In this document: positions 25,428-32,552 of the stretch, piece by piece
Numbering within the stretch: position 1 is the first letter of the stretch
Layout of the letters: each line of letters begins with the position of its first letter
Assembly: GCA_965277875.1 (NCBI GenBank)
Contig: CBDIDV010000002.1
Location: forward strand, 5,022,001-5,086,000
Length of the DNA stretch: 64,000 bases
Direction: 5' to 3'
Origin: CAWFQB01 sp965277875
GTDB lineage: Bacteria; Armatimonadota; Chthonomonadetes; Chthonomonadales; Chthonomonadaceae
The notes under the pieces: model-generated
What the model saw: the letters and a program-made list of their open reading frames with translations, nothing else
Told to the model about the DNA's origin: nothing
Databases searched by the model: none
Position numbers and translations under genes: made by a program

Positions 25428-26443
25428 TCAGCGCAAGTGGCGGGCGAGGTAGAAGGCGTAGAGGGGGCAGCGGAAGCGCGCCTCCTGCGACGACAGGCCC
25501 GCCAGCACGCCCGCCGCCCTGAGACGATAGAACGCCTCTTCGACCGGGCAGGGCTGCCCCGCCAGCATCCCGCGTACCACATCCCTTAGATCGGGCGAGC
25601 GCGCAAAAGCGTTCGCGACCTGGCGCAGATGGTCGCCAAACGGCCCCGCGTCCGCATCCCCCTCCGCCTCCAGTTGTTTGAGGCTCAGGCGGCCCCCGGC
25701 GAGCGCGTCCAGGCCGCGCCGCGCAAGGTACGGCTGCCCGCCCACCAAAACCCACAGCCGCGCGGCCTCGTCCCGATTCTGCAAGGGACAGCCGTATTTG
25801 CCGTTCAAGTCCTCTATCTGCTCCGGGGTAAAGTCATCGAGGGTGAGCCGCGTGCCGACATTGAACGGCGACTGGTTCAGGTCGGTGATGAACAGATGCG
25901 CTTCCGTGGCATACGCGATGGCGAGCGTCATCCGCGCCCACGGCCCGGACGGGTCCAGGCTGCGCTCGTTGTGCCACGACCGAAACAGCCCGAACACCTC
26001 GCTTCCGAACGCGCACCCGAACAATCTATCCACCTCGTCCATGCCCCACACGAGCGGGCCGCTGATCGCCTTGAGAACATGGCGGCGCAAAAACCATTCC
26101 AGGTTCATGTTCGGCCCGAAGTCCGCATCCCAGACCTTGTGCGGCGACACGTCTTGCTTACGCTCGTCAGTCGGTCGGCATGACCGCCTAGGGCGCGGCG
26201 CAGGGTGGCGATGGCCTGCCGCGTGCTTGGGTAATCGCCGCTGTCATACTGCGCGTTCTGCCGGGCCTCGGCAGGCCAGAACTGCTGCGCGATCTGCCGG
26301 TACGTGACCGGTACGCCATGCTGCAGGGTCAGGTAGGCCAGCAGGCGCTCGCCTTCGCGCAGGTGCAGGCCCGTCAGGGGCTGATCGTCGCTGCGCGCCT
26401 CCCATTCCCCGAACAGGCGCAATGTAAGAAATTCAGATGTCAC
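25428..26443 (-). pseudogene. Winged-helix (SARP/OmpR-like)-AAA regulator with internal deletion
   Basis: From a GTG start (26443, GAGGAG upstream) about 90 residues form a winged helix of BTAD/SARP type (FLTLRLFGEWEARSDDQPL, LLAYLTLQHGVPVTYRQIAQQFWP, ATLRRALGG). Near 26165 the frame changes to TDERKQDVSPHKVWDADFGP, the middle of an AAA-like ATPase: LVWGMDEVDRLF (Walker B), DLNQSPFNVGTRLTLDDFTP, and LVGGQPYLARRGL, ending at 25428. About 100 residues with the Walker A motif are missing, so a deletion joined the two parts out of frame. The winged-helix part could still be made. The GTCACGCAA repeats 190 bp upstream are a plausible target. The 220 bp downstream (25207-25427) hold no gene. Confidence 0.8.
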
Positions 26444-26628
26444 GTCCCGCTCCTCGCAGACACAAACGACTCTCTATTCTATCGCTACATCGTTTTGCGC
26501 TGCAAGGCGCGTCGTATCATTCCGCTATGGCGAGGCGGCAAGCAACCGTATTTACTGCGCTTGTATATCTGCCGCGCCTGCCTTATTATTTTTGTTTTTT
26601 CGCCCCGTTACGCGAGCGCCTGCATTTG

Positions 26629-26743
26629 GTCACGCAAATGTTTATATTGCGTCACGCAAAATGCCCTGCGGTCACGCAAAATGCCCTGCGGTCACGCAAA
26701 ATGCCCTTCGGTCACGCAAGCGTCACGCAAAGTTGTTTACAAT
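26629..26743 (+). promoter_or_regulatory. Six GTCACGCAA direct repeats and -10 box
   Basis: Copies of GTCACGCAA start at 26629, 26651, 26671, 26691, 26711 and 26722 (steps 22, 20, 20, 20, 11). The middle ones lie in a 20-bp tandem repeat with ATGCCCTGCG. Seven bp after the last comes TACAAT (26738-26743). The final steps of 20 and 11 and the 7-bp gap equal those at 24357-24409. Transcription would run to the PEP-CTERM gene with a leader of about 200 nt. Confidence 0.75.
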
Positions 26744-26951
26744 GACCCTGTTCCCGCCGCGCGGAACTTTGCCGCTCGCTTTGTGGGGGGCGGTCTCTTT
26801 GTTACGGACGACACATAAATATGATGTGTTGTACTTCTGCATACACAACAAGTGTAGTAATTCGTTAAACGTGTCTTCTTTTTCTGCGCTCAGAACGCCT
26901 GCGTGTTCTGAGTCCCATCACTCTGTTTGCGACTGAAAGGCTTATCTACTC

Positions 26952-27864
26952 ATGTACGCTCGTTCTTCCGCTCGCCGCGCTTGTGTCGCTCTGTCCATCC
27001 TGTCCCTGAGCGCTCTGGGCGCCGCCGCTTCTGCCCAAACCGACGCTTACTACACTGCGGGAACCTACACCGTGGATGCCGCCCACTCCGTCACAGGTAC
27101 TGCTAATGTCGGCCTGGATAGCAGCGGCAGTCCGAATGACGGCAATGGCAAACCGTATAACCCCCACTGTCAACCTCGTTAGTGGCGGCAGCATCGGCAA
27201 TCACCTGTACACTACCAACAGCAGCACACTTAACGTTTCCGGCGGCAGCATCGGCTATAACCTGGTCGCTTACAGCAGCAGCACGGTCAACTTCTCCGGC
27301 GGCAGCACCACTTACGAACTGGCCGCTCTGGACAGCAGCAAGGTCAGCATGTCCGGCGGTAACGTGGGCAGTTTCCTGGGCGCCTACTCCAACAGCACAA
27401 TCAGCGTGTCCGGCGGCACGTTCGGGCAGTATTACGGCGTCAACTTTTATGACAGCACCGCCGGCAGTTTCACTCTCATCGGCAACAATCTTACGGCTGC
27501 CAACCTGGGCGTGGGAAACATCTTCGGTGGCACAAACTATGCCCTGTCCGGGACGCTGAAAAACGGCACAAACCTCAGCGGTTACGTTCTCAACCTGGCA
27601 AACGGTTCCACCTTTACGCTGCAACCCGTTCCTGAACCCGGCAGCGTGGCCCTGCTTATCGGCCTGGGCGTGACGGGCGCGGGCTGGGTCGCTCGCCGCC
27701 GCCGACAGACTCCCGCTGCGCTAGAGACACAGAGACACAGAGAAAAGACAGGAGGGGGAGAAGAAAAGAAGAAGGGGAGAACCTGCTGTATTGTGACAGG
27801 CAAGCGCGTCGCAACGAGTGGTCTACTCCCCCTATCCACTTCGCCGCCCTATGGTATAATTTAG
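26952..27864 (+). pseudogene. PEP-CTERM exported protein gene with a frameshift in a C5 run
   Basis: Reading starts with a signal peptide (ALSILSLSALGAAASAQ), then GTYTVDAAHSVTGTANVGLD. At CCCCC (27161-27165) the frame is lost and TAG follows at 27180; removing one C gives PYNPTVNLVSGGSIGNHLY and joins the second frame. That frame has beta-helix-like repeats (SGGSIG, SGGSTT, SGGNVG, SGGTFG, about 21-22 residues each) and a PEP-CTERM signal VPEPGSVALLIGLG with ARRRR. Normally the protein ends there, but here about 50 basic residues follow, coded by an intergenic repeat (AGAGACAC units). It is either a pseudogene, a phase-variable gene or a sequencing error. Confidence 0.8.
27855..27860 (+). 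promoter_or_regulatory. -10 box upstream of the aspartic protease-fliI unit
   Basis: A perfect TATAAT 42 bp before the small hypothetical gene. No strong -35 is seen. It could drive the run from 27903 to motE. Confidence 0.4.
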
Positions 27865-27902
27865 CGGACATGAGACGACAGGAAAAGTGAAGGTGCAAAG
27901 CC

Positions 27903-28187
27903 ATGCCTGCGAAACGACTTGATTCCGAAGAACTCTGGCGACGGGGCGATGAATGGTACGACAACCACATTCGCCCCGTCGTCGAAACAGGTGAAAACAT
28001 CGGCAAACTGATTACCATTGATGTTGAAACCGGAGACTATGAGATTACCACCTGGCTCGATTCTGCCCAAGGCTCCCGAATATTGCTTGCCAAACATTCC
28101 GACGCCCAACTGATCCAAAAACGCATCGGCTACGACGCCGTAGACACATTCGGCGGTATTCGACTGATGCCGAGCAAACGCTCGTGA
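27903..28187 (+). CDS. Hypothetical protein, DUF5678-like
   Basis: A 94-residue soluble protein with GKLITIDVETGDYEITTWLD followed by KRIGYDAVDTFGG. This pattern occurs in small cyanobacterial and related proteins that stand beside aspartic-protease-like genes, as here. Its stop TGA overlaps the next ATG (TGATG), so translation is coupled. Role unknown; an antitoxin-like or regulatory partner is possible. Confidence 0.7.
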   Translation: MPAKRLDSEELWRRGDEWYDNHIRPVVETGENIGKLITIDVETGDYEITTWLDSAQGSRILLAKHSDAQLIQKRIGYDAVDTFGGIRLMPSKRS

Positions 28188-28558
28188 TGAAGGGAACCAT
28201 CACCGACCATCGCGCCCATGTTGAACTTCTAATCAAGGGCAATGGCTCCCAGGCCAAAGCGGAGTTTGTTGTAGACACCGGCTATACAGGAACACTGGCT
28301 TTGCCGTTGGCCGATTGCGTCGCGCTTCAACTCACTCGCAGCGGTGAGCGGGACTCCTACCTTGCGGATGGCTCCCGCATCCGTTTGGAAATATATCTGC
28401 TCACCGTTGATTGGGACGGGAATGAACGCGAAGTCGAGATACTTGCCATTGGCAGAGAGCGACTTCTCGGTGCGATCCTGCTCGACGGCTATAAACTTTG
28501 TCTCGACTACAGCAGCAAAACCCTCACCATCGAAGAAGCCTGGACAAAGCAACTTTGA
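28187..28558 (+). CDS. Clan AA (retropepsin-like) aspartic protease
   Basis: A 123-residue single-domain protease: the catalytic loop is Asp30-Thr31-Gly32 in FVVDTGYTGTLALP, and a later ILLDGYKLCLDY strand supports the fold. Retropepsin-like enzymes of this size act as homodimers. The substrate is unknown. It forms a two-gene unit with the preceding ORF and lies 36 bp before fliI. Confidence 0.85.
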   Translation: MKGTITDHRAHVELLIKGNGSQAKAEFVVDTGYTGTLALPLADCVALQLTRSGERDSYLADGSRIRLEIYLLTVDWDGNEREVEILAIGRERLLGAILLDGYKLCLDYSSKTLTIEEAWTKQL

Positions 28559-28594
28559 CTGCAAAGCCGCGTGTCGCCTGCCGACAATAGGAGT

Positions 28595-29983
28595 ATGCAC
28601 ACTCCCACACAGCCTCACCCGCTCGATTTCCCTGCCGTTCCCGCCCCGCCCGTGGATCTGGAACGCTATCGGGGCCGTATACAGCGCACCGACCTCGTCA
28701 AGCAGAACGGCAAAGTCACGCAGGTGATCGGACTCGTCATCGAAGCGTCGGGGCCGAGTGCCATGGTCGGCGAAATCTGCCATATCTATTATGACCGCGC
28801 CAACCACTACGACCCGTCCCGCCCGCCCATCAAGGCCGAAGTCGTCGGATTTCGCGAAAACCGCGTCCTGCTTATGCCGCTGGGTGTGATGGAGGGCATC
28901 AAGCCCGGCAGCGAAGTGGTCGCTACGCGTCAGACCCAGCAGGTTCCCGTCGGCAGCGCGCTTCTCGGACGGATGCTCGACGGCCTAGGCATTCCCATGG
29001 ATGGCGGCCCACCCCTCAATCTTACGCAGTTTTATCCCGTCAACGCCCCGCCGCCCAACGCCGTCACGCGCCCCCGCATCACGCAGCCCCTGCATACCGG
29101 CGTCCGTACTCTGGACGGCTGCCTCACGGTCGGCAAGGGCCAGCGCATGGGCATCTTCGCCGGGTCGGGCGTGGGCAAAAGCACGCTCATGGGCATGATC
29201 GCCCGCAGTTCCAGCGCGGATGTCAACGTCATCGCCCTTGTCGGCGAGCGTGGGCGCGAGGTGCGCGATTTCGTCGAAGAGAGCCTCGGAGTGGAAGGCT
29301 GCCAGCGTTCCGTCGTCGTCGTCGCCACGAGCGATCAGCCCGCCCTTGTCCGCATCAAAGCCGCCCTTGTCGCCACCGCCATCGCCGAGTATTTCCGCGA
29401 CCAGGGCGCGGACGTGATGCTGATGATGGACAGCGTGACGCGTCTGGCTATGGCGCAGCGCGAAGTGGGCCTTGCGATTGGCGAACCTCCCGCCACGCGC
29501 GGCTACACGCCCAGCGTCTTCGCCATGCTGCCCCGACTGCTCGAACGCGCCGGAACCTCCGGTACAGGGGCCGGAAGCATCACGGGCCTGTACACCGTTT
29601 TAGTCGAAGGCGATGACATGAACGAACCTGTCGCCGACACCGTGCGCGGCATCCTCGACGGCCATATCGTCCTGTCGCGCCACCTCGCCCACCGGGGCCA
29701 CTATCCCGCCCTCGACGTATTGCAAAGCATCAGCCGCGTCATGCCCGCCATCACGTCCCCCGAACAGCGCCACGCCGCAGAGGGCCTGCGCGACATCCTC
29801 GCCACGTATAAGCAGGCCGAGGACCTGATCAACATCGGCGCGTATGTGGACGGCAGCAACCCCCGCATAGACCGCGCCAAACTCAAAATAGACACCGCCA
29901 ACGCCTTTTTGCGCCAGCGGGCCGACGAACCCACGCCCTACATGGACACTCTGCGCGTCCTCCTCAATGAGTTTGCAAGTTAG
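28595..29983 (+). CDS. fliI: Flagellum-specific ATPase FliI
   Basis: A 462-residue type III export ATPase: Walker A AGSGVGKST at 189-197, Walker B VMLMMDSVTRLA, then REVGLAIGEPPATRGYTPSVF and LVEGDDMNEPVADTVRGILDGHIVLSR, all characteristic of FliI. It powers unfolding and release of flagellar substrates at the cytoplasmic gate. ATG at 28595 with AGGAG upstream is preferred to a GTG at 28571. It is cut off from fliH by the accessory segment. Confidence 0.97.
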   Translation: MHTPTQPHPLDFPAVPAPPVDLERYRGRIQRTDLVKQNGKVTQVIGLVIEASGPSAMVGEICHIYYDRANHYDPSRPPIKAEVVGFRENRVLLMPLGVMEGIKPGSEVVATRQTQQVPVGSALLGRMLDGLGIPMDGGPPLNLTQFYPVNAPPPNAVTRPRITQPLHTGVRTLDGCLTVGKGQRMGIFAGSGVGKSTLMGMIARSSSADVNVIALVGERGREVRDFVEESLGVEGCQRSVVVVATSDQPALVRIKAALVATAIAEYFRDQGADVMLMMDSVTRLAMAQREVGLAIGEPPATRGYTPSVFAMLPRLLERAGTSGTGAGSITGLYTVLVEGDDMNEPVADTVRGILDGHIVLSRHLAHRGHYPALDVLQSISRVMPAITSPEQRHAAEGLRDILATYKQAEDLINIGAYVDGSNPRIDRAKLKIDTANAFLRQRADEPTPYMDTLRVLLNEFAS

Positions 29984-30006
29984 AACATTCAGGAGCCTCA
30001 TCGCTT

Positions 30007-30483
30007 ATGCGTCGTTTCGTTTTTCGACTGGAAACCGTGCTGAGGCATCGGGAAACCATTGAGACCCTGCGCGAACAGGAGTTTGCCCAGGCGCAGGGAA
30101 ATTTGCAGACCTTGCGGCTGCGGCTGGCCGGGCTGGAAACGGATTTCGCGCATACCGTGTCAGGACGACCGGGCCGGGCCGGAGAACCCTTCGACGCGCA
30201 CATCATCTTCGACCGGGAACGCTATCTGGAAACCTTGCAGGCCGCGATCATGCAGCAGGAGCGGCGCGTTCATACCGCCTTTTTCGTTGCCGAGGAGAAG
30301 CGGCTTGCCCTGATGACGGCCCGCCAGCAGCGCGAGGCCGTGTCGCAGCTGAAGGCGAACGCGCTCTCCGAGCATACCTTAGAGGCGCAAAAGCTGGAGC
30401 AGGACGCGCTCGACGAACTCGCCACCCTGCGCTTTGTCCGTGCTGCAAACCAGGCCAATCAATCCAATCGGAAAGCGGCCTGA
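30007..30483 (+). CDS. fliJ: Flagellar export protein FliJ
   Basis: A 158-residue coiled-coil protein starting RRFVFRLETVLRHRETIE, the typical FliJ N-terminus. It is helical and charged almost throughout. FliJ sits in the centre of the FliI hexamer and links it to FlhA. It lies 23 bp after fliI. Confidence 0.9.
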   Translation: MRRFVFRLETVLRHRETIETLREQEFAQAQGNLQTLRLRLAGLETDFAHTVSGRPGRAGEPFDAHIIFDRERYLETLQAAIMQQERRVHTAFFVAEEKRLALMTARQQREAVSQLKANALSEHTLEAQKLEQDALDELATLRFVRAANQANQSNRKAA

Positions 30484-30551
30484 CACAATCATAAGTGACT
30501 GCGCCTTGCGCGTGTCTGCCGGATTGCACCCGACTTCTCAGGAGAACAGCC

Positions 30552-31208
30552 ATGTCTCATTATGACAGTGTCATCGCCCGCGTTCAGGACATCGAAGCGC
30601 GTCTGGGCCTGATGAACGATCCGCCCCCATCCCCCATCACCCCGAAGGTATCAGACGGGTCCGCGTTCGCGCCCGGCCTGCAAAAAGTCGCCCTGCCCGG
30701 CCTGCCGGGGCTAAACGGTTTGCCCAATCTCGCCAATATCACAGGCGCAAAGATGCCGTTCAACCTCGCGCTCGCGCAGGCCACGGGCAGCGTACAATTA
30801 CAGCCGATAGGCAAGGGTGGGCCAACGTTCGCGCCTTATATCGAATCGCTGATTTCGAAATACGCCACCCAGAACGGACTTGCGCCCGAACTGGTGCGGG
30901 CCGTGATACGGCAGGAGTCAGACGGCAACACCCGCGACGTATCCCACGCCGGCGCGCGTGGCCTGATGCAATTGATGCCCGAAGAGATCCACGAGTTGGG
31001 CGTGACCGATCCCTTCGACCCTGAACAGAACATCGCGGCAGGCACGCGCCTGCTGTCGGGCCTGCTCAAACAGTACAAGGGTGACACGCCGCTCGCGCTC
31101 GCCGCCTATAATGCGGGGTCAGGCGCGGTGCAGAAGTACGGCGGCATTCCGCCCTACAAAGAAACGCAGGGCTACGTCAAGCGCATCATGGGCCTGCTGG
31201 AAAAGTAG
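30552..31208 (+). CDS. Lytic transglycosylase (SLT domain) in the flagellar cluster
   Basis: A 218-residue protein. Residues 1-92 are a Pro/Gly-rich N-terminal region without a clear signal peptide; residues 93-216 form an SLT transglycosylase: catalytic Glu122 in AVIRQESDGN, then HAGARGLMQLMP, DPEQNIAAGTRLL and LALAAYNAGSGAV. It probably opens peptidoglycan for the rod and may be exported by the flagellar system, which would explain the missing signal. GGAGAAC precedes the ATG. Confidence 0.92.
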   Translation: MSHYDSVIARVQDIEARLGLMNDPPPSPITPKVSDGSAFAPGLQKVALPGLPGLNGLPNLANITGAKMPFNLALAQATGSVQLQPIGKGGPTFAPYIESLISKYATQNGLAPELVRAVIRQESDGNTRDVSHAGARGLMQLMPEEIHELGVTDPFDPEQNIAAGTRLLSGLLKQYKGDTPLALAAYNAGSGAVQKYGGIPPYKETQGYVKRIMGLLEK

Positions 31209-31253
31209 ATCAGTCAAAAGACAGATGACAGAAGCTAATCGCTGGGGGACTTG

Positions 31254-31862
31254 ATGGGAAAAGGATTAAAACTGGTTTTGATCGGGGTCGTGCCGCTCGC
31301 GCTGCTGCTGGGCGTTAGTTATGGGCTGGCAAAAGTGCAGATAATCCCCACGCAGAAGCTGGGTTTGAAAAACCCCGCGCTGGGCCGCGTCCTGCATATC
31401 GTGGGTTTGTACAAAGCGCCGCCGCCCTTGAAGCCCGGTCTGCCGGGGCAGCCCGGTCAGCCGCTTGCCAGTCAGGCGAGTGTACCGGCAGGGCCGACAC
31501 CCGAACAGCAGGCCCTGAAAGCGCAGCGGGATGCCCTGGACAAAGAACGCGCCGATTGGGAAGCGCAGAAGCAGGCGCAGGCGAAAGCCGTAGAAAAGCC
31601 CAAAACCGATGCCGCCGCGTTTGCACCCGACCCCCGCGAGATCGCGCGTCTGGCGTCCATTTACGAGCAGATGCCCGCCGAAAACGTCGTCAAGATATTC
31701 GCCAAATTGCCCGATCCGCAGACCGTTGCCCTAATGCGCCGTATGGACGAAAAGAAGGTCGGCGAAATACTGGCCGCTATCGCGCCCGAACGCGCCGCGT
31801 TCTTCACGCAGCAGTTGTCTCACGCCGCCCCGCCCGTCCGCACCGCTTCCGCCGCGCCTTAA
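31254..31862 (+). CDS. MotE-like protein (MgtE N-terminal-like domain)
   Basis: A 202-residue protein: one membrane helix (residues 6-26), a Pro-rich and Gln/Ala-rich coiled region (60-125), and a C-terminal MgtE-N-like helical domain (REIARLASIYEQMPAENVVKIFAKLPDPQTVALMRRM). Proteins of this shape are MotE chaperones of the stator protein MotC in other flagellates. It ends the second flagellar run. No motA or motB lies in the window. Confidence 0.8.
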   Translation: MGKGLKLVLIGVVPLALLLGVSYGLAKVQIIPTQKLGLKNPALGRVLHIVGLYKAPPPLKPGLPGQPGQPLASQASVPAGPTPEQQALKAQRDALDKERADWEAQKQAQAKAVEKPKTDAAAFAPDPREIARLASIYEQMPAENVVKIFAKLPDPQTVALMRRMDEKKVGEILAAIAPERAAFFTQQLSHAAPPVRTASAAP

Positions 31863-32002
31863 CGTAAATGCAGCGGCACACGCTTCAAGACGTTGTTATA
31901 TTCCGCAAGACTATGTGCTGTCACCCTGCGTTCGCCCGTCGCGCAGAAGGTGAAATGCGGGAGCTACAATGCGAACGCTTGCAGTCCCGGCAGGCTTGCG
32001 GC

Positions 32003-32455
32003 CTACTTAGGAGGCTGTGAGCCGGGGCGCAGCAGATGCTTGTTTGTATCCTGCGCGTTGTCCTGCCGGACGTCGTTGTAACCGGGCCGCAGCAGTTCGC
32101 GGGCAGACGCATGGGGCGGGTTGGCGGCTCGCAGCAGCATGACGTGTTCCTGATTTAGAAATCGCGCTATGGTTTGAACAAGCCCCGCATTGCGCCCGTA
32201 GTCGTACCACTGGTATATTGTGGTCGCGCTGTGTATGTGTACCTGCGTCTGCTCCGCGTCCAGGGCCGACAACGACATTGTGATCGTGTCTCCGAATGTT
32301 TTCCAGTTCAACGCGGTCGTGGCGACGATTACGCCTTCCCCGCTCTCATCCTCGTCAACTGCACACCCGCTGATCTGTGACACGGCCTGAACGCAAAGCG
32401 CAAGCGCGTCGTGATACGCGAGGCGCAGGGTGACGCGCGTTTGATGATCTGCCAT
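32003..32455 (-). CDS. Hypothetical protein
   Basis: A 150-residue cytoplasmic protein without a known domain. The middle (GVIVATTALNWKTFGDTITMSLSALDAEQTQVHIHSATTIYQWYDYGRN) looks like beta strands with one amphipathic helix, as in small SRPBCC-like folds; then LVQTIARFLNQEH. I do not recognise the family. ATG at 32455 is taken because GGAGAG lies upstream and the sequence before it is not protein-like. Confidence 0.6.
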   Translation of the reverse strand: MADHQTRVTLRLAYHDALALCVQAVSQISGCAVDEDESGEGVIVATTALNWKTFGDTITMSLSALDAEQTQVHIHSATTIYQWYDYGRNAGLVQTIARFLNQEHVMLLRAANPPHASARELLRPGYNDVRQDNAQDTNKHLLRPGSQPPK

Positions 32456-32552
32456 AGTTACCTGTCTCTCCGATGCGCGCGTCTTCTGCATACCGTCTTC
32501 TGCATACCATAGTACCAACAATCAACACCGATAGTCCGCCTCGCATAAACCT

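Noticed and set aside
26651..26730. Tandem 20-bp repeats, first taken as a possible CRISPR array
   Set aside because: There are no variable spacers and no cas genes; the repeats are contiguous and sit at promoter spacing.
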